Origin: Pseudomonas sp. St316
GTDB lineage: Bacteria; Pseudomonadota; Gammaproteobacteria; Pseudomonadales; Pseudomonadaceae
DNA length: 64,000 nt
Direction of reading: 5' to 3'
Assembly: GCF_018325905.1 (NCBI RefSeq)
Contig: NZ_AP021901.1
Coordinates: 3,782,001-3,846,000 of the forward strand
The translations under genes and the position numbers were made by a program. The notes under the pieces are model-generated. The model did not search any database. It was not told the origin of the DNA and saw nothing but the letters and a program-made list of their open reading frames with translations. Shown here piece after piece: positions 42,202 through 51,046 of the stretch. The first letter of the stretch is position 1. The number at the start of each line of letters is the position of its first letter.

Positions 42202-42673
42202 TTACGAAACATGGACGTTGATGGTACAAGTGGCCGTGGCCTTGGTGGCCCTGCTGTCGATGTATCTGGTCGTTCGCCAGGTTGTCATCCTGACGGCACA
42301 ACTGAAGGCGACTCAACAGGCTTCCGAGGCCCAGAGCATCATTTCGATAGTCGAGTTCCTGCAAGCCAGTCAAGCCCGCGATGCCCGGCAAGCGGTTCGC
42401 GCCACGCTCTCAACACTGCATCATGACCAATGGGACGCGACCCATGTCCAACATGCCTCGCTGACCTGTGCCAACTACGACGTTGTCGCGGCGCTATTGC
42501 GTGCCGACTTGATCAAGAACAAGCACATCATCATCGAAAACTGGGCGCCGAGCATCAAGCACTGTCACCAGATCCTCGCACCTTTCATCGAGACCAAACG
42601 CGCCCAGCCCGGCGGTGACCGAAAGTACTGGAGCAACTTCGATTGGTTGCGCGACCAGTGCTCCCAGGTCTGA
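42194..42673 (+). CDS. Membrane-anchored protein of unknown function (DUF4760-like)
   Basis: The 159-residue protein has one N-terminal transmembrane helix (WTLMVQVAVALVALLSMYLV), then a predicted coiled stretch (RQVVILTAQLKATQQASEAQ) and a helical cytoplasmic or periplasmic domain ending in KYWSNFDWLRDQC. This layout matches DUF4760 proteins, though I cannot confirm the family. GAGAG precedes ATG 42194. It overlaps the DUF1810 gene. Confidence 0.65.
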   Translation: MSNYETWTLMVQVAVALVALLSMYLVVRQVVILTAQLKATQQASEAQSIISIVEFLQASQARDARQAVRATLSTLHHDQWDATHVQHASLTCANYDVVAALLRADLIKNKHIIIENWAPSIKHCHQILAPFIETKRAQPGGDRKYWSNFDWLRDQCSQV

Positions 42674-42688
42674 CACGGGGATGAAACT

Positions 42689-43444
42689 GTGAATTCAGAA
42701 GCCCTTTTTGCGCAAACGGTGAAGCGCCTGCGAACGGCCAGGCATCTTGTCGTTTTTACCGGGGCAGGTATTTCCGCCCAAAGCGGTATCTCGACGTTCC
42801 GAGATCCCTCGACCGGCCTCTGGGCGCGTTACGACCCAAAAGAACTGGCCACTCCCGCCGCCTTTGCCAAAGATCCTGCGTTGGTATGGGCTTGGTACAG
42901 CTGGCGCCGGACGCTGGTGAACGAAGCACAACCCAATGCCGCGCACCTGGCAGTCGCCAGGCTGGCGCAGTGCTTGCCCCTTGTGACCATCATCACGCAG
43001 AACGTCGACGACCTGCTCGAACGAGCCGGATCCAAGGAGGTGATTCACCTTCACGGTGACCTGGCCAGCGCTCGTTGCTTCCAGTGCAATCGTCCCTACC
43101 TGGGGCCATTGCCCGTGGGTGTTGGCGAGGACTGCGACAGCCTGGAACCACCCCGTTGCGCACACTGCAACGGCCAGGTCCGCCCCAACGTGGTCTGGTT
43201 CGGCGAGGGGATGCCGGAACAGGAACTGGATCAGGCGTTCACCGCCGCCCGCGACTGCGACGTCATGCTCTCCATTGGCACCTCTGGAAACGTGTATCCG
43301 GCGGCACGAATTCCGACATTGGCCGCCGAACATGGCGCCTGGCTGGTGCATATCAATATCGAATCGATAGGGGCCGCTTCCGATAAGACGCTGGTGGGCG
43401 ATGCGACCCAGTGGTTGCCGAGGCTGGTCGATGCGTTCGCCTGA
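42689..43444 (+). CDS. cobB: Sirtuin (SIR2) NAD-dependent deacylase, CobB-like
   Basis: The 251-residue protein has VVFTGAGISAQSGISTFRD (NAD site), TQNVDDLL, catalytic His in HLHGD (His122) and four zinc Cys in two CXXC pairs (RCFQCNRP, RCAHCNGQ). Tyr70 and Arg73 in WAWYSWRR match the YXXR pair that marks class III sirtuins active on succinyl- and malonyl-lysine. GTG 42689 follows GGGG. It removes acyl groups from lysines using NAD. The gene is upstream of the HscC operon with a separate promoter gap. Confidence 0.9.
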   Translation: MNSEALFAQTVKRLRTARHLVVFTGAGISAQSGISTFRDPSTGLWARYDPKELATPAAFAKDPALVWAWYSWRRTLVNEAQPNAAHLAVARLAQCLPLVTIITQNVDDLLERAGSKEVIHLHGDLASARCFQCNRPYLGPLPVGVGEDCDSLEPPRCAHCNGQVRPNVVWFGEGMPEQELDQAFTAARDCDVMLSIGTSGNVYPAARIPTLAAEHGAWLVHINIESIGAASDKTLVGDATQWLPRLVDAFA

Positions 43445-43487
43445 AGCCCATGCAAAACTCCCCCCTGCTCCCCACAGATTTCCACGA

Positions 43488-43501
43488 ATGCACCGGTGCA
43501 T
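43488..43501. promoter_or_regulatory. Perfect 14-bp palindrome upstream of hscC
   Basis: ATGCACCGGTGCAT lies 67 bases before the HscC start in the gap after the sirtuin gene. It could be an operator. No regulator family is suggested. Confidence 0.3.
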
Positions 43502-43567
43502 GCCTGATAAACTGATCGGCTCGCAGGTAACCTATTGCGACGCAACGACTAAGGAGCTTCAACGGAC

Positions 43568-45274
43568 ATGATTGTCGGCATTGACTTGGGCACCACCCAT
43601 AGCCTGATCGCAGCATGGCGCGACGGCGAGGCGCAACTGGTACCCAACGCATTGGGCGAGAGGCTGACACCGAGCGTGGTAGGCCTGGACGACGAAGGCC
43701 GCATCATGGTCGGCCGCGCGGCTTTGGAGCGCCTACAGACCCACCCCCAGCTCACCGCCTCGCTTTTCAAACGCTATATGGGCAGCGCCCGTCTCACCAC
43801 GCTGGGTAATCAACAGTTCCGAGCCGAGGAACTGTCGGCCATGGTACTGCGCAGCTTGCGCGAGGATGCCGAGCGGCATTTCGGCGAACCGGTGGAAGAG
43901 GCCGTCATCAGCGTTCCCGCCTATTTCAGCGATGCCCAACGCAAGGCCACGCGAATTGCCGGCGAGCTGGCCGGGTTCAAGGTCGAGCGGCTGATCAACG
44001 AACCCACCGCGGCAGCACTCGCCTATGGCTTGCACCAGCGCGATAACGCCAGCACCTTCCTGGTTTTCGATCTCGGCGGCGGGACTTTCGACGTGTCCAT
44101 CCTGGAGCTGTTCGAAGGCGTCATGGAAGTGCGCGCCAGTGCCGGCGACAACTACCTTGGCGGGGAAGATTTCGACACGCTGCTGCTCCAGGATTTCGTT
44201 GCCGCACAAGCGAGCCATAGCGAGGGACCGCTGGCCCTTGAAGACGCGCAGCTCTATGGTCGGCTGCGCCGTGAAGCCGAACGCGTACGCAAGTCCCTGG
44301 GCCAGGAGTCAAGCGCAACGTTCGCAGTACGCCAAGGCGAGCGCGAATGGCGTCGTGAATACACCCAGGCCGGCCTGACCGATCTGTATGCGCCGCTGTT
44401 CAGCCGCCTTCGAGCTCCTATCGAGACCGCTTTGCGCGATGCCCGCATCCGCGCCAGTGAGCTGGACGAAGTGTTGCTGGTGGGTGGCACCACCCGCATG
44501 CCGCTCGTTCGCAAGCTGGCCGCCAGTCTGTTCGGGCGCTTCCCGTCGATCCAGCTCAACCCTGATGAAGCCGTGGCATTGGGCGCAGCCGTGCAGGCAG
44601 GACTGAAAAGCCGCGACGCGGCACTTGAGGAAGTCGTGCTCACTGACGTCTGCCCTTATTCCCTGGGTATCGAAATTGCGGTTGAATATGGCGGCAAGCT
44701 CGAAAACGGCCATTACCTGCCAATCATCGAGCGCAACTGCGTGGTGCCCGTGAGCAAGGTCAAGCGCGTGTTCACACTCCAGGATCAGCAAAAGGTCGTG
44801 TTGCTGAAGGTCTATCAGGGCGAAAGCCGTCGGATCAGTGAAAATATTCTCCTGGGCGAACTGGACATTCCCGTCCCGCCCATGCCGGCCGGGGAAGTGG
44901 GGATCGATGTGCGCTTCACTTACGATAACAACGGCCTCCTGGAAGCCGATGCGCAGATCGTCCAGACTGGAGAGCGACGTAACCTGGTGATCTCCAATAA
45001 TGCCGGCGTGCTGAATAGCGAAGAGATCAGCCAGCGCCTCAAGGCCCTGGAAGCGCTCAAGATCCATCCACGGGACGAACAACCCAATACCTTGCTGATC
45101 GCCCGGCTGGAACGTCTTTACCAGGAAAGTCGCGGTGATCTGCGCCAGCGGATCGATGAGCTGGCTACCCACTTCGCCCATGTGCTCGAGACCCAGGAAC
45201 TGCACGACATCCGGGCGCTCCGGATGCAGATCAGCGCCCAGCTCGACAGCCTGGAAGAAGGTGTCTGGCGATGA
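43568..45274 (+). CDS. hscC: Hsp70-family chaperone HscC
   Basis: The 568-residue Hsp70 is shorter than DnaK. ATPase signatures are IVGIDLGTTHSLIAAW, FLVFDLGGGTFDVSILELF and VLLVGGTTRMPLVRKLAASL. The substrate-binding domain is present (NCVVPVSKVKRVFTLQDQQ, then VRFTYDNNGLLEADA), with a reduced lid. The start IVGIDLGTTHSL and length are those of HscC (Hsc62). AAGGAG precedes ATG 43568. It overlaps the J-domain gene by four bases, so chaperone and co-chaperone are coupled. Confidence 0.9.
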   Translation: MIVGIDLGTTHSLIAAWRDGEAQLVPNALGERLTPSVVGLDDEGRIMVGRAALERLQTHPQLTASLFKRYMGSARLTTLGNQQFRAEELSAMVLRSLREDAERHFGEPVEEAVISVPAYFSDAQRKATRIAGELAGFKVERLINEPTAAALAYGLHQRDNASTFLVFDLGGGTFDVSILELFEGVMEVRASAGDNYLGGEDFDTLLLQDFVAAQASHSEGPLALEDAQLYGRLRREAERVRKSLGQESSATFAVRQGEREWRREYTQAGLTDLYAPLFSRLRAPIETALRDARIRASELDEVLLVGGTTRMPLVRKLAASLFGRFPSIQLNPDEAVALGAAVQAGLKSRDAALEEVVLTDVCPYSLGIEIAVEYGGKLENGHYLPIIERNCVVPVSKVKRVFTLQDQQKVVLLKVYQGESRRISENILLGELDIPVPPMPAGEVGIDVRFTYDNNGLLEADAQIVQTGERRNLVISNNAGVLNSEEISQRLKALEALKIHPRDEQPNTLLIARLERLYQESRGDLRQRIDELATHFAHVLETQELHDIRALRMQISAQLDSLEEGVWR

Positions 45275-46935
45275 CCTGCTGGGTGGTACTCGGGCTGCCG
45301 GAAGACGCCGATAAGCGCAGCATCAAGCGCCAGTATGCAAGTCTGCTCAAGCGGCATCGCCCAGACGAAGATCCCGAAGGTTTCCAGCGCCTGCGAGAGG
45401 CTTATGAACAGGCGTTGGAGTGGGCTGACTGGCAGCAGGAAGTGGTGGTCGACGAAGAACAGCCCGCCCCCATCGAGCTGCCCCTCATGGAACTGCCAGC
45501 CCTGAGGCAGGCACCGACAGGGCCCTCCCCCAGCCAGCGCCTGGCAGCGCAATGCCTGGAGGCGATAGACGCGACCAACCTCGACAGCCGCCTGACGCAG
45601 GCGCGTCTTTATGCCTGCGAACGTGAATTCGAACACGGCCTGCTGGAGCGTTGCCTGACGCAGGAAGATACCTACGACCTGGCCGAAGCAGCCATTGCGC
45701 AGTTGCACTGGCTGACCCCCTGGCAACGTGAGGACCTGCCCGGCGCCGCTATCGAGCAACTGCGCGCCAAGCTCATGGAGTTGGCATGGTCTCGCCTGAC
45801 CGGGGCTTGGCACGACAGCCGACGCTTTCTCGATGTCGCCCGCCAGCTCGTCGCCAGTCCGTGGCTACAGACCCTGGACGCTCGGCAATGGCTGAACCGT
45901 TGCCTGGCCATGGCCCTGCTGCAAGCACCGGAGTGGTCGCAAACACTGTTCGACGACATTTGCGAGCTGCAAGGTTGGAAGCAGACCGGCCAACACACCC
46001 CGTGTCCCGACCCCTGGTGGAGTCAACTCCTGGCGCGCAGCCATTGCGCCACGTTCCTGGCGCAGCAGGCTCGCCTCACTCAGTTCTTCGACAGCAGCGA
46101 GTCCCAGGCCGCGCGCATGCTGTTTGGACCACTCGATGAAGACGCCCGAGTGCGTTTGAGCATGACCTTCAGCGCTGCGGACTGGGATGCCTGCGAGGCG
46201 CTGTATCGCACCGTTCAGCTTCGCTACCCGCAGATACTGCACGAAAAGCCACAACTGAGTCCGGACAACTGGCGTCCGTTGCGGCGCCAGCCGCCGATCC
46301 TGGCCGTGCCATTGGCCATACTCGGCACTTCGATCTGCATGAGCTGGCTCTATGAATATCGACTCGGCGGCTCGTTCTACACCAGCGTGATCGATATGTT
46401 GCTTCGCGCCCTGCTGCTGGGTGTCGTCGGCTGGGGACTTCACGCAGTGTGCAAGAAACTGAGCCGCAAAGCCTGGCGCCTGGACGATTGGATAAATGTT
46501 CGTTACGGCCGCTGGCTGAGTCTACGACGGCCCTCCCCGTTGCCGATCCGCGAAAACCTCTGGATCGCGCTGCTGGGCGGGCTCATTTACGTAGCCGGCG
46601 GATTGCCCGGGGCGGCGACCTATTTCGGAATTCTCGGTGTACTGGGTGCATTGAGCCGGCGCGCACCCTTCGAACGCGGCAAGTCTTTCCTGGCCCGACT
46701 CTATGAACGGGTGCCTGGCGATGTGCTTATCGGCCTTTTCCTGGGCATGCTCGTACCCATGGTCTTGTTGGGTAATATCTGGGCCAACAGCGCATATCTG
46801 GGCAAGAACGAAGGCCTCCAGGTCTGGCCACAGCGCATCTGTGCTGCTCGAGAGTCCACAGCTTCGCCGTGCCCAGCGGGACTTTCTGCAACCCAGTGGC
46901 AAGCTTTCAAGAAACCCCAGGTCAATCAACCATGA
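45271..46935 (+). CDS. Membrane J-domain protein, HscC partner (DjlB/DjlC-like)
   Basis: Residues 1-52 are a J domain (VVLGLPEDADKRSIKRQYAS, then DPEGFQRLREAYEQALEW). The HPD tripeptide region reads KRHRPDEDP, so the aligned His is Arg. Residues 100-330 are helical repeats of the kind seen in DjlB/DjlC. Residues 345-510 hold about four hydrophobic segments (PILAVPLAILGTSICMSWLY, GLIYVAGGLPGAATYFGILG, LIGLFLGMLVPMVLLGNIWA), placing the protein in the inner membrane. In E. coli DjlB and DjlC are the partners of HscC. It overlaps genes at both ends by four bases. Confidence 0.85.
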   Translation: MTCWVVLGLPEDADKRSIKRQYASLLKRHRPDEDPEGFQRLREAYEQALEWADWQQEVVVDEEQPAPIELPLMELPALRQAPTGPSPSQRLAAQCLEAIDATNLDSRLTQARLYACEREFEHGLLERCLTQEDTYDLAEAAIAQLHWLTPWQREDLPGAAIEQLRAKLMELAWSRLTGAWHDSRRFLDVARQLVASPWLQTLDARQWLNRCLAMALLQAPEWSQTLFDDICELQGWKQTGQHTPCPDPWWSQLLARSHCATFLAQQARLTQFFDSSESQAARMLFGPLDEDARVRLSMTFSAADWDACEALYRTVQLRYPQILHEKPQLSPDNWRPLRRQPPILAVPLAILGTSICMSWLYEYRLGGSFYTSVIDMLLRALLLGVVGWGLHAVCKKLSRKAWRLDDWINVRYGRWLSLRRPSPLPIRENLWIALLGGLIYVAGGLPGAATYFGILGVLGALSRRAPFERGKSFLARLYERVPGDVLIGLFLGMLVPMVLLGNIWANSAYLGKNEGLQVWPQRICAARESTASPCPAGLSATQWQAFKKPQVNQP

Positions 46936-47903
46936 TCAGTACCCGCGCATTCATCACGGCGGTTGTCGTGTTACTGACGATGACTTGGTTGGTCCAGCGC
47001 CTGGCCGGGCCGACGAACGACGATAAGGAAAACCGCGCGCATTGGGCCGAGGTACAGGAAATAAGTACCTGCCTGGTGGACGGAGCGGAGCTATTGGAGC
47101 AGCGCTATGTCGACTACCGTGCCCGCCAAGCCTTGCCGGAGGAGGAATGGATTCGCAGGATGGGCTTCATCGGCTTCGGCATGGGCTCGGGCATCGACGC
47201 CGAGGAGTTCATCCGGCCTCAGGGTAGCTCGCCATCACCCTGCAAGCATGGGTTTAGTAGCGGCGAGCCCGGTAGCCTGCAGGCTCTCGCTCGAAATTAC
47301 ATCAAGGCCTATGACGACCTGCGTCCCATCGCCCAGACCGCCGAACTATGGCTGAACAACCATCGCGATCAGCCTCAGCCTGGCGAACTCGAAAAACTGG
47401 ATCGTGCCCTGACCCTGCATTTGCAGGACGCACGCGCCCAGGCGATACCGTTGCGCCAAGCGTTGGAGCAGCCGCAGCTACAGGTACGTGAGCAACAGTT
47501 GGCATCCATCGAAAAGCACCAGGGGCAGGACCAGCATTGGTACACGTTGCGCTTCATGATCCTCGCCCGCCAGACCATCAATGCCCTCGACACCATGACC
47601 GAAGACGCCCCCCTGACGCCGCAGCAACTGCTCGACCTGCATCATTCGCTGGCAACCCACTGGACGGACACCGAAGCCTTCGTACAAGCCCTGCCCCGCC
47701 TGCGCTCGGCTAATGACAGCCCGCCCGTGTGGAACAAAATCAGCCTGGCAGCCAAGGAATGGCTTGCCGCCCTCGAACGCCTGCAACAACACTGGGCGTC
47801 TGGAGACGACGCCGCGGAACTGAACCAGGACCTTGCTGCTGCACGGGCCGGGTATGACGAATTGCGGATGCGTTACAACGCTGCGGTGCAGCTCCAGTAT
47901 TGA
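46932..47903 (+). CDS. DUF3829/YiiG-like membrane-anchored protein
   Basis: An N-terminal hydrophobic segment (FITAVVVLLTMTWLVQRLA) is a signal anchor or signal peptide, followed by about 300 mostly helical residues (GSLQALARNYIKAYDDLRPI, ELEKLDRALTLHLQDARAQA). The pattern fits the DUF3829 group. There is no lipobox. ATG 46932 overlaps the J-domain stop (ATGA). Co-transcription with HscC and its J protein suggests an envelope protein that is a client or helper. Function is unknown. Confidence 0.7.
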   Translation: MISTRAFITAVVVLLTMTWLVQRLAGPTNDDKENRAHWAEVQEISTCLVDGAELLEQRYVDYRARQALPEEEWIRRMGFIGFGMGSGIDAEEFIRPQGSSPSPCKHGFSSGEPGSLQALARNYIKAYDDLRPIAQTAELWLNNHRDQPQPGELEKLDRALTLHLQDARAQAIPLRQALEQPQLQVREQQLASIEKHQGQDQHWYTLRFMILARQTINALDTMTEDAPLTPQQLLDLHHSLATHWTDTEAFVQALPRLRSANDSPPVWNKISLAAKEWLAALERLQQHWASGDDAAELNQDLAAARAGYDELRMRYNAAVQLQY

Positions 47904-47928
47904 AAACCCATTGAGTTGGAGTGGGCCT

Positions 47929-48717
47929 ATGGTTTCCATCGCTGTAAAGGAAGAAGTTCGGGGACGTCTGCGTCGTGCCGAGGACGAGCATGCAGTGAAG
48001 GTACTGCTTGCCGTAGAATCAGGCAGCCGCGCCTGGGGATTCGCGTCCCCTAATAGCGACTATGACGCACGCTTCATCTACGTCAATAAACCTGAGTGGT
48101 ACCTCTCGGTCGGCCTTGAGGAGCAACGCGACGTCATCGAGTACCCGATCATTGATGACATGGACATCAATGGCTGGGATCTGCGCAAGGCCTTGAGGCT
48201 TTTCTGGAAGTCAAATCCGGGGTTTGTCGAGTGGGTGCAGTCCACCATCGTCTACGAACACTCCGGCTCCTTCCACGAACGTGCCAAAGCGTTACTACCG
48301 CAGGTGTACTCGGTTGAAAGCGGTATCTACCATTATCGCAGCATGGCAAAAACCAATTACAGGGGTTACTTGCAGGCCGCTGAAGTACCGCTGAAAAAAT
48401 ATTTCTACGTACTGCGACCATTACTATCAGTACGGTGGCTGGAGCGCTTTGATGTACCCGCGCCCATCGAGTTTGACAAGCTACGCGAAGTCATCGATGG
48501 CGAGCCAGAATTGCACCGGGCTATCGATGACTTGCTTGCAATCAAGCGCGCCTCACCAGAAATGGGGCTTTCGCCTCAGATCATGCCCATTCAGAAATTC
48601 ATTGAGCGTGAACTGCATCGACTTGAGACCATCAAGCCGACCCGCAGCGAACGCAAGGAAGTCGAGCCGCTCCTGTCGGAGCTGTTTCGCTCAGTACTGA
48701 AGGAAACGTGGGGATAA
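47929..48717 (+). CDS. Nucleotidyltransferase of the DNA polymerase beta-like (RlaP/YcgL) family
   Basis: The 262-residue protein carries the nucleotidyltransferase signature VESGSRAWGFASPNSDYDAR followed by FIYV: G-S-R, then D-Y-D metal ligands. Later positions such as GWDLRKALRLFWKSNPGFVE and YHYRSMAKTNYRGYL fit the RlaP family (RNA-repair-associated). GGAG precedes ATG 47929. No RNA ligase or kinase lies nearby, so it may act alone. It is only 25 bases after the DUF3829 gene but on its own ribosome binding site. Confidence 0.8.
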   Translation: MVSIAVKEEVRGRLRRAEDEHAVKVLLAVESGSRAWGFASPNSDYDARFIYVNKPEWYLSVGLEEQRDVIEYPIIDDMDINGWDLRKALRLFWKSNPGFVEWVQSTIVYEHSGSFHERAKALLPQVYSVESGIYHYRSMAKTNYRGYLQAAEVPLKKYFYVLRPLLSVRWLERFDVPAPIEFDKLREVIDGEPELHRAIDDLLAIKRASPEMGLSPQIMPIQKFIERELHRLETIKPTRSERKEVEPLLSELFRSVLKETWG

Positions 48718-48801
48718 TACAAGACATTGCCTTTATCGAATCGCAATGACGGATTTAAAACGTAAAGCGTCTCCTGGCACTGTCCGGCGAGGATCGAGTT
48801 T

Positions 48802-49302
48802 CTAGATCGAAAGCACAAAGCGGCATCCACCCTCGGCTTCCTCGCTATCCGACCGCGCCTCAGGCACAAACCCACACCGCTCAAGGACTTTCCTTGAGCC
48901 GAGGTTGCTCTCATAGACATAAGCCACCAACTGCGTAAGCCCCCAACGCATCCGTGCCTCTTGAATCAGACGTTTCAGTGCGAGCGTTGCCAGCCCTTGC
49001 CCGCACACTCGTCGATCAATCCGATAGCCCACCTCGGCGCAATCAAGCGGTGAATGGATGCCCTTCAAATTCGCCCGCCCCACGATTCTCCCGCTGGCAT
49101 CTTCGATCACAAACGGGTGCCAGGCGCCCTCGGCGAAATCGGCCAAATAGCTTTCAATGTGATCGGTGACGCCCGTCCATGAGTAAAAGGCAGGGTCGCG
49201 TGCGTCGATCTGTGACTCGAACCATGCACGGTTATGGATTTCGAAGGCCAGCAGCGCTTCAGCATCGGTACTCTTTAACTCACGAATCCTGAATGGTTTC
49301 AC
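48802..49302 (-). CDS. GNAT-family acetyltransferase (RimJ/RimL type)
   Basis: The 166-residue protein reads FRIRELKSTDAEALLAFEIH, then AEVGYRIDRRVCGQGLATLA (acetyl-CoA pyrophosphate loop R-x-x-G-x-G/A), and VAYVYESNLGSRKVLERCGF, all standard for the RimJ group. The substrate is unknown; N-terminal or small-molecule acetylation is possible. GTG 49302 is the start. Confidence 0.85.
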   Translation of the reverse strand: MKPFRIRELKSTDAEALLAFEIHNRAWFESQIDARDPAFYSWTGVTDHIESYLADFAEGAWHPFVIEDASGRIVGRANLKGIHSPLDCAEVGYRIDRRVCGQGLATLALKRLIQEARMRWGLTQLVAYVYESNLGSRKVLERCGFVPEARSDSEEAEGGCRFVLSI

Positions 49303-49720
49303 TGATTGCTTCTCCCTTAGCCTTGAAGCGTAATCGTAAGGTCAAGGGATCGTTCATGGCGAGGATTTCTGCCAGAGCAGTCTTGCGTGGGGGGGCCGCT
49401 GCGCGCCCCAGCGGGAGCAAGCTCCCTCGCCACAAAAGGCGGTACGGGCGCGTCTCTTGGAATCTCCTCGCCACAGGGTGATGCGTACAAGTGGCGAGAT
49501 CTTGAATGACTCCCCCTCTCCCAGCCAAACACAAAACCGTGGCGAGGGAGCTTGCTCCCGCTGGGCTGCGCAGCAGCCCCAAAAGCGCAATGCGGTCTAT
49601 CTGAAACACCACCGTGTCAGGTTTCAGGGTCGCTGCGCGCCCCAACGGGGATAAATCCCCTCGCCACAGTTTAGTGCTCCCTCCTCCAGCCAAGGACAAC
49701 GCCGTGGCGAGGCATAAACG
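49303..49720. repeat. Intergenic region with three REP-like copies of the GTGGCGAGGG type
   Basis: Inverted copies at about 49394-49434 (gggagcaagctccctcgcca), 49541-49583 (gtggcgagggagcttgctcc) and 49630-49670 (ataaatcccctcgccaca). They carry a conserved GCTGCGCGCCCCA or GGCTGCGCAGCAGC extension. This is a different REP class from the GTGGGAGCGAGC one. No gene is supported in the gap. Confidence 0.75.
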
Positions 49721-49754
49721 AAAAATGCCCCGTACCTTTCGATACGGAGCATTT
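49721..49754 (-). terminator. Rho-independent terminator of the carboxynorspermidine operon
   Basis: On the minus strand AAATGCTCCGTA pairs with TACGGGGCATTT around an eight-base loop (one G-U pair), followed by T residues. It lies 23 bases after the stop of the reductase gene. Confidence 0.8.
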
Positions 49755-49776
49755 CTTCAAGCTTTCCCCCGGAAGG

Positions 49777-51021
49777 TCAGGCCTTCTGGTTCCATGGGCG
49801 ATCGCCCTGTTCGTCCTTGATGCGCGTCGGCAGGCCCATCACATCCAACGCCTCGAGGAACGCCTCGGCAGGCAGTTCCTCGACGTTGACCATGCGCTGC
49901 ACATCCCACTCGCCACGAGCCACCAGCAAGGCTGCGGCCACGGGTGGCACGCCTGCGGTATAGGAAATACCCTGGCTGTCGGTTTCGGCGTAGGCGTCCT
50001 CGTGGTCAGCCACGTTGTAGATGAACATCTCGCGCGGCTGGCCATCCTTGACACCCTTGACCAGGTCGCCGATGCAAGTCTTGCCGGTGTAGCCCGGCGC
50101 CAGCGAACTCGGGTCAGGCAGTACGGCCTTGACCACTTTCAGCGGCACGACTTCCAGGCCTTCGGCGGTCTTGACCGGTTGCTCGGAGAGCAGGCCGAGG
50201 TTCCTCAGTACGGTGAACACGTTGATGTAGTGCTCGCCGAAGCTCATCCAGAAACGCACGTTGGGCACGTCGAGGTTCTTCGACAGCGAGTGCACTTCGT
50301 CGTGGCCGGTCAGGTATAGGTTCTGCGAGCCTACGACCGGCAGGTCATCGGTGCGCTTGACCTCGAACATGGTGTTGCTGGTCCACTGGCTGTCCTGCCA
50401 GCTCCACACCTGTCCGGTGAACTCACGGAAATTGATTTCCGGGTCGAAATTGGTGGCGAAATATTTGCCATGGGAGCCGGCATTGACGTCGAGAATATCG
50501 ATCGAATCAATGCGGTCGAAATGCTGTTGCTGCGCCAGTGCCGCATAGGCATTGACCACACCCGGGTCGAAGCCCACGCCGAGAATGGCAGTGATGTTCT
50601 TTTCCTGGCACTCCTGGAGGTGGTTCCACTCGTAGTTGCCGTACCAGGGCGGCGTCTCGCAGACCTTGCCCGGTTCTTCGTGGATGGCGGTGTCCAGGTA
50701 GGCCACGCCGGTATCGATGCAGGCACGCAGCACCGACATGTTGAGAAAGGCAGAGCCGACGTTGATGACGATCTGCGACTCGGTTTCGCGAATCAGCGCC
50801 TTGGTCGCTTCGACATCCAGAGCGTTCAGTGCAAAGGCCTTGATGTCGGCGGGTTGCTTGAGGCTACCCTTGGCCTTGACGCTGTCGATGATGGCCTGGC
50901 ATTTGGAGATGTTGCGCGACGCGATAGCAATACGACCGAGTTCGTCGTTGTGCTGCGCGCACTTGTGGGCCACCACCTTGGCGACACCTCCTGCACCAAT
51001 GATAAGTACGTTCTTCTTCAA
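49777..51021 (-). CDS. Carboxynorspermidine/carboxyspermidine synthase (saccharopine dehydrogenase family)
   Basis: KKNVLIIGAGGVAKVVAHKC is the NAD(P) loop. VGFDPGVVNAYAALAQQQHF, DVNAGSHGKYFATNFDPEI and SFGEHYINVFTVLRNLGLL are family positions. The enzyme condenses aspartate semialdehyde with putrescine or diaminopropane and reduces it to carboxy(nor)spermidine. I chose TTG 51021, with GGAG about a dozen bases upstream; longer frames overlap the previous gene. At 414 residues it is the usual length. Directly downstream of nspC, so the pair forms a full spermidine/norspermidine branch. Confidence 0.9.
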   Translation of the reverse strand: MKKNVLIIGAGGVAKVVAHKCAQHNDELGRIAIASRNISKCQAIIDSVKAKGSLKQPADIKAFALNALDVEATKALIRETESQIVINVGSAFLNMSVLRACIDTGVAYLDTAIHEEPGKVCETPPWYGNYEWNHLQECQEKNITAILGVGFDPGVVNAYAALAQQQHFDRIDSIDILDVNAGSHGKYFATNFDPEINFREFTGQVWSWQDSQWTSNTMFEVKRTDDLPVVGSQNLYLTGHDEVHSLSKNLDVPNVRFWMSFGEHYINVFTVLRNLGLLSEQPVKTAEGLEVVPLKVVKAVLPDPSSLAPGYTGKTCIGDLVKGVKDGQPREMFIYNVADHEDAYAETDSQGISYTAGVPPVAAALLVARGEWDVQRMVNVEELPAEAFLEALDVMGLPTRIKDEQGDRPWNQKA

Positions 51022-51046
51022 TTTCTTTATTTCTCCTTCCGCCAGC

